A DNA stretch of 64,000 nucleotides. It comes from Puia sp963703355. Lineage in GTDB: Bacteria > Bacteroidota > Bacteroidia > Chitinophagales > Chitinophagaceae. The notes under the pieces were generated by a model that worked only from the letters and a program-made list of their open reading frames with translations, did no database searches and was not told where the DNA came from. This document shows, one piece after another, positions 16,829 through 26,364 of the stretch. The first letter of the stretch is position 1; each line of letters begins with the position of its first letter. A program made the position numbers and the translations under genes. The stretch covers positions 4,030,001 to 4,094,000 of the forward strand of contig OY969813.1 of assembly GCA_963703355.1 (NCBI GenBank). The letters are read 5' to 3'.

Positions 16829-19618
16829 ATGAGAATCCCTCGAATTTTGCCAGCAGCCTTCCTTATTTTAATTGTAAACATTTCTTCAGCCCAGACCATC
16901 CCGCTGGATACTGCTGTTCATTCAGGGGTCCTACCCAATGGGTTTACTTACTATATCCGGCACAATGAAGAACCTAAAAACAGGGTTTTCCTTTACCTGG
17001 TAAACAACGTCGGTTCTGTTCTGGAGGACAGCAATCAGCAGGGTCTCGCGCACTTCATGGAACACATGAATTTCAACGGCACTACCCATTTTCCTAAAAA
17101 TGAGCTCATAAATTATCTTCAGAAATCGGGTGTTCGTTTCGGAGCCGATCTCAATGCCTATACTGATTTTAATGAAACTGTTTATCAGCTTCCATTACCG
17201 GCCGATGATTCGTCCATACTTCAAAACGGATTTCAGATCATGCGCGACTGGGCGCAAAACGCTACACTTGATTCTGTGGAGATCGACAAAGAAAGAGGCG
17301 TCGTATTGGAAGAAGAAAGGCTCGGCCGGGGCGCTTCGGAAAGAATGGAGAGAGTCTATTTGCCCGTACTGCTTAATCATTCGAGATATGCTGAAAGGAA
17401 CCCGATCGGTAAAGTCAATATTCTCACCAGTTTCCCGCCTTCAGCCATCAGAAAATTTCATGCTGATTGGTACCGGCCTGACCTGCAGGCGTTGGTTGTT
17501 GTCGGGGATATCGATCCTGTAAAAACAGAGGCACTCGTAAAGCAGCTTTTTTCCGATTTGAAAACACCTGCCGATGAAAAAACGAGAACCCTATATACGG
17601 TTCCTCTTACGGGGCAGAATCATTTTTTGCAGGTTACAGACAAGGAAATGCCCCAGACTGTTTTGCAGGTTGTGATCAAACATGAAGAGGAAAAGCTGAT
17701 TACGGAGGAAAATTATATTCATTCCATACAACGTGCACTTTTCAATGAGATGATCGGTGAAAGATTTGCCGAGCTTGCACAAATGCCGGGACTACCATAT
17801 CTGGAAGCAGGTGCAGATATCAGTGGGTTTTTTGGCAGAATAGACGCTTTCTCCCTGGAAGTTGCTCTCAAGCAGGGGAAATTCAAGGAAGGATTTCAAA
17901 CAGCCTGGGAACTCGTAGAGAAAGTAAAACGTTTTGGATTTACTCAATCCGAACTGGACAGGGCGCAAAAAAATTATCTGAGTTTTCTGGAAACCGCGTT
18001 TAAAGAAAAGTCTAAAACAAATTCAGAAAGTCTGGTGGGTGAATACCAGCGCCTTTATCTTAATCAGGAAGCTTCGCCGGGAATCGCCTGGGAATACGAT
18101 TTTACCAAAAACCATATTGGACAGATTACGCTTGACCAAATCAATGCCATCGTAAAAGATTATATCCGCGATCAGGATCGGGATATTTTAGTTCTCGCGC
18201 CCGAAAAAGATAAAAATACGCTACCTGACTCTGCAACTGTATCAGGCTGGATGAATGATGTCAGTCTAAGAAAATTAAAAGCCGTTACAGATGAAGTGAA
18301 TAAACAGCCCCTCCTTTCAGTTGTACCTGTATCTGGCAAAGTAGTTCAAATTAAAAACATACCTTCTATTGGAATATCTGAAGTTACATTGAGCAACGGT
18401 GTTAAAGTGATATTGAAACCAACCGACTTTAAAAATGATGAGATACGTTTTGCAGCATTTAGTCCGGGTGGCACGTCACTTTATTCTGACGCGAATTATG
18501 TGAATGCGTCGAATGCAGGGCTGATTGGAGGTTTTGGAGTCGGAAAGTTCAATCCGGTGCAACTGGATAAAATGCTGGCTGGGAAACTCTTTGAAGTGAC
18601 AACATATATCGGCGAAAGAACGCAGGGTGTTCGTGGAAACGCTACGCCAAAGGATTTTGAAAGGGCTTTACAATTATTATATCTGAAATTTACGAAACCC
18701 AGAAAGGATTCCGTTTTATACAACAATATCATCAATAGCACAGCCGAAGAACTTGCAAACCGCTACAGTGACCCGAAGAATGTTTTTGCCGACACGGTGA
18801 ACCGTATACTCGGTAACTACAATTACCGCCGCCAGCCTTTCAACGAAGCCAGATTAAAGCAATTAAATCTTGAAAAACTGTACAAAATCTATAGTGAAAG
18901 ATTTGCTGATGCGTCGGGATTTACATTTGTGATTGTCGGTAATTTTAATACGGATAGCATCCGGCCATTAATTGAGAAATATTTGGGAAGTTTACCTTCT
19001 CTTCACAAAAAGGAGATCGCCAGAGATCTGGGCATTCATATTCCTGCCGGGCAACTAACAAAAAAAGTATATAAGGGATCAGAAAATAAGGCCACTGTAA
19101 AAATGGTATTTAGTGGTGATTATGAATTCAGCGCCGAAAACAATATGGTTATGCAGGCAGTCAAGGAAGTTTTGGAAATCAAGACAACGCAGCATCTGCG
19201 GGAAGACGAAAGTGAAGTGTATTCCCCGAGTATACAGGTATCCTACAACAAATATCCCCGTGCGCGGTACACATTTACTGTTTCATTTGGTTGTGCACCC
19301 GCAAATGCGGATCATCTTATGAACGGCGTTCTTAAAGAAATGGATACGCTGAGAAAAAATGGACCGACGCCGGAAGATCTTAATAAATTCAAAGCTGAGT
19401 ACAAACGAGTACATGAATTACAGATAACCGAAAATCCATCCTGGCTGAACTATTTATTAAGTCAGTACGAGAACCGGGAAGATCCTACGCAGATTTCAAA
19501 TTATAACCAGCGGGTAGACAGTATTACATCAGCTATGGTTCAAAAAGCGGCACAAACTTATCTCAGCGGAGCAAATGATTTAAGATTTGTTTTACTTCCG
19601 GACCACGAAACGAAATAG
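16829..19618 (+). CDS. M16 family zinc metallopeptidase (PqqL/insulinase-like)
   Basis: About 929 residues from the ATG at 16829; the frame opens at 16781, but only the later start gives a signal peptide (MRIPRILPAAFLILIVNISSAQ). The inverted zinc motif HxxEH is intact in GLAHFMEHMNF, and the third ligand region is EERLGRG with the preceding Glu-rich helix ERGVVLEEE. Four M16 lobes are covered: active N-domain, inactive second domain (QVVIKHEEE...), then TLSNGVKVILKPTDF and the C-terminal repeat with GNFNTDSIRPLIEKYLGSLP. It should be a periplasmic peptide-clearing protease. Full length for the family. Confidence 0.92.
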   Translation: MRIPRILPAAFLILIVNISSAQTIPLDTAVHSGVLPNGFTYYIRHNEEPKNRVFLYLVNNVGSVLEDSNQQGLAHFMEHMNFNGTTHFPKNELINYLQKSGVRFGADLNAYTDFNETVYQLPLPADDSSILQNGFQIMRDWAQNATLDSVEIDKERGVVLEEERLGRGASERMERVYLPVLLNHSRYAERNPIGKVNILTSFPPSAIRKFHADWYRPDLQALVVVGDIDPVKTEALVKQLFSDLKTPADEKTRTLYTVPLTGQNHFLQVTDKEMPQTVLQVVIKHEEEKLITEENYIHSIQRALFNEMIGERFAELAQMPGLPYLEAGADISGFFGRIDAFSLEVALKQGKFKEGFQTAWELVEKVKRFGFTQSELDRAQKNYLSFLETAFKEKSKTNSESLVGEYQRLYLNQEASPGIAWEYDFTKNHIGQITLDQINAIVKDYIRDQDRDILVLAPEKDKNTLPDSATVSGWMNDVSLRKLKAVTDEVNKQPLLSVVPVSGKVVQIKNIPSIGISEVTLSNGVKVILKPTDFKNDEIRFAAFSPGGTSLYSDANYVNASNAGLIGGFGVGKFNPVQLDKMLAGKLFEVTTYIGERTQGVRGNATPKDFERALQLLYLKFTKPRKDSVLYNNIINSTAEELANRYSDPKNVFADTVNRILGNYNYRRQPFNEARLKQLNLEKLYKIYSERFADASGFTFVIVGNFNTDSIRPLIEKYLGSLPSLHKKEIARDLGIHIPAGQLTKKVYKGSENKATVKMVFSGDYEFSAENNMVMQAVKEVLEIKTTQHLREDESEVYSPSIQVSYNKYPRARYTFTVSFGCAPANADHLMNGVLKEMDTLRKNGPTPEDLNKFKAEYKRVHELQITENPSWLNYLLSQYENREDPTQISNYNQRVDSITSAMVQKAAQTYLSGANDLRFVLLPDHETK

Positions 19619-19624
19619 AAGATA

Positions 19625-22015
19625 TTATTCCGTTTTAAGTGTTTTTGCGGGGTTCGTCATGGCAGCTTTTGTTGAGTGAAACATAGCTGTTAGCGACGCC
19701 GTAATAACAATTACCAGAGCCGACAATATAAACGGTAGAATGGATAAACCCGCATTGTATGGAAATATCTCCAGCCAGTTATGCATGAAAATCCAGGCGA
19801 CAGGAAAAGCTATGCAGGCTGCTATGAGTGAAAGCCACAAATAATTCCTTGTAATCAGTCCCACTACCGATACGATGCTGGCTCCCAACACACGGCGAAT
19901 ACTTATTTCCTTTTGTTTCTGCTGAGTGGTAAAAGCAGTGAGACCCAGTAGGCCGAGGCAGGTAATGATAATAGTGAGTATCGAAAATGCGGCGAATATT
20001 TTTCCCCGTTTCAAATCGGCGGCGTATTGAGAATTGAAATCTTCGTCCAGAAATTTATATTCAAAAGGAAGCTGGGTAAAATATTTTTTCCAAATGGCTT
20101 CAGCCTTTGCGATGGTCGTTTTGGCATCGCCCGGAGTTAATTTTACCTCGATTACATTGCTGTTAGGCGAAAAAAATAAAAGCAGCGGTTCAATCACATT
20201 ATATAATGACTTCTGATTGAAATCTTTTATTACACCAACAACTTCCAGGTAGTGATTGGAAGTGTCACCCGGGAAAGTCACTCGTTTCCCAATAGCATTG
20301 TCCCAGCCAAAATGTTTGACCATGGCTTCATTAACGATGATTCCATGAGTTGTATCGGAAGCTGAAAAATTGCGTCCTTTCACAACGGGTATACTTAACG
20401 CCGCCAGGTAGTTGTCATCTATACTATAGCAATTGATTCCCTTGTCAACATGCCCTGTATTGGTTTGAACCGTGAAGAGATTCAGGCTAATATTCGAACT
20501 TCCGGGATAGGAATTGCCCGTACCAACTATCTTTACGCCCGGCAACGCACGCAATTCGTTGTTCATCGCCATAATTTTGCCGCGTTCATCTTCGCCCGTA
20601 TTTACTGTTATTGTCATCACCTGATCCTTATTATAACCCACGTCTTTTTTTCGTAAATAGGAAAGCTGTGAATAAACGACCCAGGTGCAAATGAGCATAA
20701 TCATCGAAATGGAGAACTGCAATACGACCAGCGTGCGTCGAAGATTCACATTACCCGATGCCTTGGAAAGAGCGCCTTTTAAAATATTTACAGGTTCAAA
20801 ACTGGAAAGGTAAAATGCTGGATAACTGCCGCCCACCAAACCGGTGAAGAACATGATCGCGAAGAGAAGGAAAATATTGAACGGCTGAAAAATGGTTGCG
20901 ATGGTAAATTCTTTTCCGGAGATACTGTTAAAAGCGGGCATCAGGAGAATAACAAATCCAAAACTTAATAACAGCGCCACAAACGCCGTTACCAGGGACT
21001 CGGTAAGAAACTGAAGTACAAGTTGTTTTTTTGTCGATCCCGCGACTTTTCTGATACCGATTTCTTTTGCCCTGCGCGCCGATCTCGCCGTTGTCAGATT
21101 CATATAATTGATACAGGCGATCAGCAACATAAAAAAAGCGACCGCCGAAAAAATCCAGATATAGCTCATATCACCCGTTTCTTCGGGTTCGCCTTCCAGT
21201 TTGGAATGCAGATGAATAAAAGTGATCGGCATGACGCCGTATTGAATTTTTACATTGTATTTTGAGAAAATCGCCGCCATATATTTATCATACATGGGCA
21301 GTAATTTTTTATTGAAAGCCTCAGCGGTTGTACCCGGTTTCAGTAGTACATAGGTGAAATTGTTGAAACTACCCCAGTTGTCGGCGCCATTATTCTGACC
21401 AGGCTTTAAAAGTGTACTCATGGAAATCAGCATGTCGAAACGCAGGTGAGAATTTCTCGGAATTTCCTCTATCACGCCGGTCACTTTATAAACATCATAT
21501 ACCGTTTTTAGTGTTTTGCCTACCACCTGCACATTCTTGCCGAAATATTTTTCAGCGAGTGTTTTGGTAATTACAATGGTGTTGGGTGCGTTTAAAGCAA
21601 TGTCAGGATTGCCTTCCAGAAATTTGCAGGTGAATATTTTAAATATATTGCTGTCGGCCCAATAAATCTTGGTTTCATAAAAACCGTCATTTCCCCTCTT
21701 GAATAGTGTACGTTCCTTGCCAAGTAATCGGGTGGCTTCTTCTACTTCCGGAAAATCTTTTTTTAACGTGGCTGCCAGCGGCAATTGTGTTGAAGTCCAG
21801 TTTGTATTTTTATCACGCTCCTGTATATAAGAAACGATTCTGAAAATACGATCTGCTTTATCATTGAACCGATCGAAACTCAGTTCATCTTTAACATAAA
21901 AAATCAGAAAAAGGCTGAAAGTAATGCCCAGCGTAAGTCCAAGTACATTCAGAAGACTATACCATTTGTCTTTTTTGAAATTTCGCAGCGCGATGAGCAG
22001 CAGATTCTTGATCAT
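19625..22015 (-). CDS. FtsX/MacB-type ABC transporter permease
   Basis: A 796-residue permease of the Bacteroidota SalY/MacB type: N-terminal LLLIALRNFKKDKWYSLLNVLG and a first membrane segment, a large periplasmic MacB-PCD domain (~45-275), three membrane segments (~285-440, with TARSARRAKEIGIRKVAGS and LLLIACINYMNL), a second periplasmic domain (~460-660) and a final FtsX core (QKEISIRRVLGAS) ending KAAMTNPAKTLKTE. No ATPase gene adjoins it, so the partner is encoded elsewhere. Such proteins power efflux or lipoprotein/peptide handling by mechanotransmission; substrate unknown. It is convergent with the M16 gene, six bases apart. Confidence 0.92.
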   Translation of the reverse strand: MIKNLLLIALRNFKKDKWYSLLNVLGLTLGITFSLFLIFYVKDELSFDRFNDKADRIFRIVSYIQERDKNTNWTSTQLPLAATLKKDFPEVEEATRLLGKERTLFKRGNDGFYETKIYWADSNIFKIFTCKFLEGNPDIALNAPNTIVITKTLAEKYFGKNVQVVGKTLKTVYDVYKVTGVIEEIPRNSHLRFDMLISMSTLLKPGQNNGADNWGSFNNFTYVLLKPGTTAEAFNKKLLPMYDKYMAAIFSKYNVKIQYGVMPITFIHLHSKLEGEPEETGDMSYIWIFSAVAFFMLLIACINYMNLTTARSARRAKEIGIRKVAGSTKKQLVLQFLTESLVTAFVALLLSFGFVILLMPAFNSISGKEFTIATIFQPFNIFLLFAIMFFTGLVGGSYPAFYLSSFEPVNILKGALSKASGNVNLRRTLVVLQFSISMIMLICTWVVYSQLSYLRKKDVGYNKDQVMTITVNTGEDERGKIMAMNNELRALPGVKIVGTGNSYPGSSNISLNLFTVQTNTGHVDKGINCYSIDDNYLAALSIPVVKGRNFSASDTTHGIIVNEAMVKHFGWDNAIGKRVTFPGDTSNHYLEVVGVIKDFNQKSLYNVIEPLLLFFSPNSNVIEVKLTPGDAKTTIAKAEAIWKKYFTQLPFEYKFLDEDFNSQYAADLKRGKIFAAFSILTIIITCLGLLGLTAFTTQQKQKEISIRRVLGASIVSVVGLITRNYLWLSLIAACIAFPVAWIFMHNWLEIFPYNAGLSILPFILSALVIVITASLTAMFHSTKAAMTNPAKTLKTE

Positions 22016-22312
22016 GAGTTTATTGTTGTGATTTCCTTCCTGTTTTCCGTAAAACTTCCAAATAATTCTGGGTTAAGTACCTAAAGGATGCCAATTTTGC
22101 AAAGAGTTCAGATACAGGATTTTGTATTTATTCCCGCACCAAGTGATGTACGGTTTTGGTATCATGATCGTACGTTTTTTAAATTCCACACTGCTCTTTT
22201 GCGAGAATCCAGTGTTTTTAGCAAGCTTCTGTCTGACAGTCCGGATCAGCATAACGAGTCTATGACGCTCACGCTGAAGAAAAAGTTTCAGTAACGGATC
22301 GTTTTAATTCTT

Positions 22313-22504
22313 TTATTTCTCCTGAGGATCTGTATTGATGTCAATACGATTAATCTCCTCCTCTAACCAGTCGAGGTCTTTTTTTAAATTCTCTGTGAGA
22401 AGTGGATCGTAACCTGGTTTACCGGCGAGACTGAGCTGACGGTCGAAGGATGCCTGAATGGCAGAACGGCGTTTTTCGAGGGAATCTTTTGAAATGGGTA
22501 ACAC
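22313..22504 (-). CDS. Small hypothetical charged protein
   Basis: A 63-residue frame with a strongly helical, charged sequence (SLEKRRSAIQASFDRQLSL... and ENLKKDLDWLEEEINRID). No signal or membrane segment and no family known to me. It is the only sensible coding frame in the gap between the permease and the DUF4412-like gene. The existence of the gene is uncertain. Confidence 0.4.
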   Translation of the reverse strand: MLPISKDSLEKRRSAIQASFDRQLSLAGKPGYDPLLTENLKKDLDWLEEEINRIDINTDPQEK

Positions 22505-22682
22505 GGCCTGAAATTAATGAATATTTTGGATTCACTAAAATAAGTCGGTTGTTTCAACCCGAAAGTCTTTTTGATTCCCGGCGTTCGGTTACCATTCAAA
22601 AAAGAAATCACAAATTCGTGTTGCGGGGATAAGTCTGGCATTAATTTTAGCTATTATACAGAAACTGATAAACCGGAATATT

Positions 22683-23504
22683 ATGAAAAATAAATTTTTA
22701 GTCACATTACTTCTGATTGGGAGTATGTTTCAGGGGAACAAGCTGTCAGCACAAACCGCTGTTCTTTATTCTTTGCCAGGTTCTTATCGCTTTGACTATG
22801 AAGTGGACCAATTGGTTACCGGAAGAAAAAATGCGACGGACACGAATACAATGCGATTTTATTATACAAAATCGGGAGATTATGCCGCGGTATCACTTCC
22901 TGCCAGGGATAAAATGAAGGGAAATAAATTTGTACTGTTAACACGCGATGGAATCCTGGTAGTGATGAATGAGCATAAAAAAAATATTACTATCGTTAGC
23001 CTGCGCAAGATGAGTTCCGATATGATGACGCTTGTTAAGTATATCAGAATGGATAGTCTCATGGCTAACATGCACAGAAATTCGGAGGGGAAGGAATTGA
23101 AGTCGGTGAAGACAGGCAACACCAAAACAATCGGAACCTATACCGCTGAAGAATATACAGTTTCCGGTAGGAGCAATGAGAAAGCTACGATCTGGTGTGC
23201 AAAAGTTGACTTCAATACCCTGGGTGACTATTTAAAGGATGTTATCGGTATGAATTTTATAGGCATGATGGGAGCAGGGCAGCAGCATGATCATGCACTC
23301 ATGCAGACGCTGATGCAACCGAAAACGCTTGTCACTTCTATAGAAACAACCGATTCAACCGGTTTGAAAACAAATAATTTGCAAACAGTATATATAGGAA
23401 GCACACAGATGACGGTTGCGACTTCGGGTTATTCAGTGAATAATTACAGCGATAAAACACTTCCTGAAATCTTCCAGTCGGAAATGAAAAAAAGGGATAA
23501 TTAA
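22683..23504 (+). CDS. Secreted DUF4412-like protein
   Basis: A 273-residue protein with a Sec signal (MKNKFLVTLLLIGSMFQGNKLSAQ). The mature part begins with a beta strand pattern (YRFDYEVDQLVTGRKNATDTNT), followed by GDYAAVSLP and GILVVMNEHKKNITIVSL, then TKTIGTYTAEEYTVSG and ATIWCAKVD, as in DUF4412/LolA-like lipid-binding folds. A Met-rich stretch (NFIGMMGAGQQHDHALMQTLM) contains His residues. Its stop codon lies inside a strong bidirectional terminator. Role unknown, periplasmic or outer membrane. Confidence 0.7.
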   Translation: MKNKFLVTLLLIGSMFQGNKLSAQTAVLYSLPGSYRFDYEVDQLVTGRKNATDTNTMRFYYTKSGDYAAVSLPARDKMKGNKFVLLTRDGILVVMNEHKKNITIVSLRKMSSDMMTLVKYIRMDSLMANMHRNSEGKELKSVKTGNTKTIGTYTAEEYTVSGRSNEKATIWCAKVDFNTLGDYLKDVIGMNFIGMMGAGQQHDHALMQTLMQPKTLVTSIETTDSTGLKTNNLQTVYIGSTQMTVATSGYSVNNYSDKTLPEIFQSEMKKRDN

Positions 23505-23517
23505 TTATCCCTTTTTT
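23488..23517. terminator. Bidirectional intrinsic terminator overlapping a stop codon
   Basis: A perfect 18-base palindrome (GGGATAATTAATTATCCC, 23494-23511) is flanked by six A on the left and six T on the right, so it can stop transcription from both sides. The TAA of the DUF4412-like gene (23502-23504) is in its centre, and the convergent fasciclin gene ends at 23550. Confidence 0.8.
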
Positions 23518-23549
23518 AGATCAGATTTTCTGAATTAAAAGATGTCGCA

Positions 23550-24101
23550 TCATTTCGGCATCAACACCCTGTCGATCACGAATATCACGCCGTTGCTTTG
23601 ATAAACGTTTTTGATGGTTACGGTTGCCATATTTCCTTTTTCATCTTTCAGCATGATCTTACCGCCTTTCATCGTGGCCCATATCGTGCCACCCTGTACG
23701 GTAGTAAGCGCTGCAGTTCCCATACCTTCTTTAATTTTTGACATCAGCGCATTAGCGTCCCATTTGCCTGCTACAACATGGTACGTAAGAATGGATGTAA
23801 GCATGGCTTTGTTTTCAGGTTTCAGCAGGTTATCCACTGTGCCGGCGGGTAACATGGCAAAGGCTTCGTTTGTCGGAGCAAATACGGTGAAAGGACCGGG
23901 ACCTTCCAGTGTCTCTACCAGTCCGGCAGCTTTTACGGCGGCAACGAGGGTAGTATGATCCTTTGAATTCATTGCATTTTCAATGATATTTTTAGTTGGA
24001 TACATCAGCGCACCGCCGACGGTTACGGGTGCCTGTGCAAAACTGAAGCTGGTAAATATCATGCTGGCCACACCAGCGAATAGCATTCTAAGCTTTTTCA
24101 T
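23550..24101 (-). CDS. Secreted fasciclin (FAS1) domain protein
   Basis: A 183-residue protein: signal peptide (MKKLRMLFAGVASMIFTSFSFAQ) and one FAS1 domain with the two conserved boxes, FTVFAPTNEAFAMLP (H1 region) and LTSILTYHVVAGKW (YH motif) through GVIFVIDRVLMP at the C-terminus. FAS1 proteins mediate adhesion or matrix contacts; in Bacteroidota they are usually periplasmic or surface-exposed. A 7-bp hairpin lies in its leader at 24127-24144. Confidence 0.93.
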   Translation of the reverse strand: MKKLRMLFAGVASMIFTSFSFAQAPVTVGGALMYPTKNIIENAMNSKDHTTLVAAVKAAGLVETLEGPGPFTVFAPTNEAFAMLPAGTVDNLLKPENKAMLTSILTYHVVAGKWDANALMSKIKEGMGTAALTTVQGGTIWATMKGGKIMLKDEKGNMATVTIKNVYQSNGVIFVIDRVLMPK

Positions 24102-24126
24102 AATTGAGTTTATTGATTATTATTAA

Positions 24127-24144
24127 TGCTGCCGTAGGGCAGCA
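24127..24144. repeat. Small perfect hairpin upstream of the fasciclin gene
   Basis: TGCTGCC at 24127-24133 pairs with GGCAGCA at 24138-24144, loop GTAG. It begins 26 bases upstream of the fasciclin ATG and 73 bases after the stop of the 346-residue gene, both on the minus strand. It has no T-run on that strand, so a leader structure is as likely as a terminator. Confidence 0.45.
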
Positions 24145-24216
24145 AAAACACATACGGAATAAGGATACATTCCGGATTTATGTTTTATGAAAAAACTTTG
24201 GATGAGAAAGGAACCG

Positions 24217-25257
24217 CTAATTTGCACGGCATTTATCCAGTACGCTGAATTCGTAGGTACGGTCACTTTTCAGCACATCGAAGAATTCCTGTAAGTAATT
24301 TTTTATACTTTTTATTTCTTTATCAGAAAGATCCCCTTTTAGCTGATCAGGCACTGCCATTAGTTGCTGCTCCTTTGACAGAAATTCATTTCGCACATAT
24401 TGCATTACAGGAACGGAGCGGCAATAACCCCTGTAAAGTCGTTCTGTTACATGACTTGCATCCAGCTGCTCACCGCCTACTTCTGAAACGACGGCATAGG
24501 GTGCATTGACCACGCCCGACATATCAAAATCGTAGGGAATGGAAAAAAAATGATTGTCAGGTTGAACGAATAGTTTCGAATTATGCTGGTAAACGACTGA
24601 CCAGTCGGTATTGGAGATCAGGTATTCAAATAATTCAAATCGTGCTGCACTGGTATCGTTTAAGGCGCCCGGAACGATTTTTACGTTCTTCAAAGCTTTT
24701 GCATGCAACCTTTCTGCAGCTTTGTCAACATCTTCTATGAAAATCCCTTTCACCGAATTTGTTTTGCTTTTGTTTTTTCTTTGCTCAGTAATATCTACGT
24801 GCACTAACCTTGTCAAAAAAGCATTGGAAGTAATTACCTCGTAAAGTTTATAACACAGAAATTCCTTCAGGATTAAATCATTGCTACTTTCCCGGTTTTC
24901 GCAGGGCAAAACAAGTTTTAATTTTTTGTTGCCTTCAAATACGGTATTTTTTGCATCCTTCTTTTTTATTTTGATCCATAGGGGCGGAAAATAACATTCT
25001 CTCATGCGGTAATTGCCCCTGCCTTTTATGCCAACCTGTAGGGAATCAGATTTTCCGTCCGAATTTATATAATGTAATTTTCGGGTTATGTAAACAGAAT
25101 CATCTTTTGAATCCCGAATTTCATTAAAAGGAATGGCAAATGATATGTGCATTGGAACACTGGGTGCGAAGAGATCATCGGCACCGGACTGACCAAAAAG
25201 TCCGGTGAATAGAAATAGTAAGAATATAAATAAAGAGGTCGACTTTCTTATATTCAT
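24217..25257 (-). CDS. Secreted protein, possibly CotH-kinase-like
   Basis: A 346-residue protein with a Sec signal (MNIRKSTSLFIFLLFLFTGLFGQ). The core has IKGRGNYRMRECYFPPLWIKI, KLKLVLPCENRESSNDLILKEF, VKGIFIEDVDKAAERL, FEYLISNTDWSVVYQHNSKL and FSIPYDFDMSGV. The order basic strand - helix - N-T-D-W - N - PYDFD resembles the CotH protein-kinase fold, where the late Asp/Asn residues bind metal. That is a motif-based guess, not a confident hit. The stop codon of the bestrophin-like gene upstream overlaps its ATG (ATGA), so the pair is an operon. Confidence 0.55.
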   Translation of the reverse strand: MNIRKSTSLFIFLLFLFTGLFGQSGADDLFAPSVPMHISFAIPFNEIRDSKDDSVYITRKLHYINSDGKSDSLQVGIKGRGNYRMRECYFPPLWIKIKKKDAKNTVFEGNKKLKLVLPCENRESSNDLILKEFLCYKLYEVITSNAFLTRLVHVDITEQRKNKSKTNSVKGIFIEDVDKAAERLHAKALKNVKIVPGALNDTSAARFELFEYLISNTDWSVVYQHNSKLFVQPDNHFFSIPYDFDMSGVVNAPYAVVSEVGGEQLDASHVTERLYRGYCRSVPVMQYVRNEFLSKEQQLMAVPDQLKGDLSDKEIKSIKNYLQEFFDVLKSDRTYEFSVLDKCRAN

Positions 25258-26117
25258 TTTGGTTGTTCGTCAGACGGTGTGACGGTTTCTATTGTTTCGA
25301 GAATTACGGGATGAACTAATTTATTTTCCTCCATCAGTATTGACTCAAATTCACTGGTTGATTCAGGCAATCGGGCCAATTCTGTAAATTCAAAATCATC
25401 AAGTTTTACCCCATCTGCGCCATATTGATTGAAAGGATCGACCAGATGATCCTGCACATTATACAAACACATAAAAATAAAACCTTTGAAACAGGTCATC
25501 ACAAATACATACCATAAGTCTACCTGAAAACCTGTGCGGCTAAGCAGAGAGGCAGGATAAAAAATAACAAAAAGGTACACACCCAACAGAATGATCAAAC
25601 GAATCGCCCAGGGTGTGGGATGTCGTTTGGTTGCGATCAAAAACGTCAGACTTTCATTTATCCTAAACATGAAAAGTAACATTTTGACTGAGAATCCCTT
25701 TTTCAGATCTTTTTCATTTTCCTGAATAAATACATGTATCCGGTCTGCGATATTCCGGACCGACTCAAAGTCGCCTCCTTTGCCCGATAAATAGTTAATC
25801 AGTTGAGATGAGGTACTGGCTAAAATATTATTGATGGCCGTTTTTTTGGACCCATCGAGATCACTGTTTTCAAAACAATAATACAGGGATTGAAGGGACG
25901 CTTTGAATAAACTAATATATTCCAGTGCTTTTTCTCTTCTTCTGAATGCTTCCCGCATCGTAAATGAAATGGGGAAGGACACGATAACACCTATAACCAA
26001 AAAGTCAACATAGAATTTGAAATGAAAATAAAGAGCGGCCCAGGAACTTATGAGTGAAAGCAGCATAATGACGGGAGTATGGATGCTGAAGATGAAACTA
26101 TACTTCTTCATGAACAA
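25254..26117 (-). CDS. Bestrophin-like membrane protein (tentative)
   Basis: A 287-residue membrane protein: two early membrane segments (~10-30, 32-50), a long cytosolic helical region (~55-165), two more segments (~168-190 and ~200-220), then VQDHLVDPFNQYGADGVKLDDF, which recalls the E.PFG.D.nD motif that follows the last helix in bestrophin chloride channels and YneE-like proteins. The C-terminal tail is polar. Homology is suggested by layout and this motif only. It overlaps the downstream secreted gene by ATGA, indicating a two-gene operon. Confidence 0.5.
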   Translation of the reverse strand: MFMKKYSFIFSIHTPVIMLLSLISSWAALYFHFKFYVDFLVIGVIVSFPISFTMREAFRRREKALEYISLFKASLQSLYYCFENSDLDGSKKTAINNILASTSSQLINYLSGKGGDFESVRNIADRIHVFIQENEKDLKKGFSVKMLLFMFRINESLTFLIATKRHPTPWAIRLIILLGVYLFVIFYPASLLSRTGFQVDLWYVFVMTCFKGFIFMCLYNVQDHLVDPFNQYGADGVKLDDFEFTELARLPESTSEFESILMEENKLVHPVILETIETVTPSDEQPK

Positions 26118-26223
26118 TTGTATTATCCGGGTAATGGGGTTCGTCTGATGATTCAGGGTATCTAAATTATCAAATCCGGATAATATAATGGTCGATATCA
26201 GATGTTTTTTTACCGGTTAATTT

Positions 26224-26283
26224 TTAATCCTCTGCCCTGAGACTTTCCACCGGATTGCCATTGCAGCCTTTAGCCTGAAAATT
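26224..26283 (-). pseudogene. Relic of the C-terminus of an FtsX/MacB-type ABC permease
   Basis: Read on the minus strand, this stretch encodes KAAMA, then after one lost base NPVESLRAED and a TAA. That is the usual C-terminal end of MacB/FtsX permeases (compare KAAMTNPAKTLKTE at the end of the 796-residue permease). Just upstream, TTTCAGGCTAAAG looks like the FQA-KAA segment with another shift. Only ~60 bases can be recognised, so it is a decayed fragment. Confidence 0.5.
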
Positions 26284-26316
26284 TGACCAGTGTACAATTC
26301 ATATTACGTACTTTCA
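26283..26316 (+). promoter_or_regulatory. Possible promoter of the DUF1080-azurin-VOC cluster
   Basis: TTG at 26283-26285 and TACTTTCA at 26309-26316, spaced by 23 bases, resemble the Bacteroidota -33/-7 consensus (TTG, TAnnTTTG). The ATG of the DUF1080 gene is at 26365. Tentative, and the TTG overlaps the end of the relic permease fragment. Confidence 0.35.
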
Positions 26317-26364
26317 GGATCGGAAAGGAATTAGCGTAATTTCCTTTTCTTATAATCTTCAGCC

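Noticed and set aside
22088..22294. Open frame of 68 residues on the plus strand upstream of the permease
   Set aside because: Composition is not protein-like (many F, H, R clusters), and it overlaps the permease's probable promoter region.
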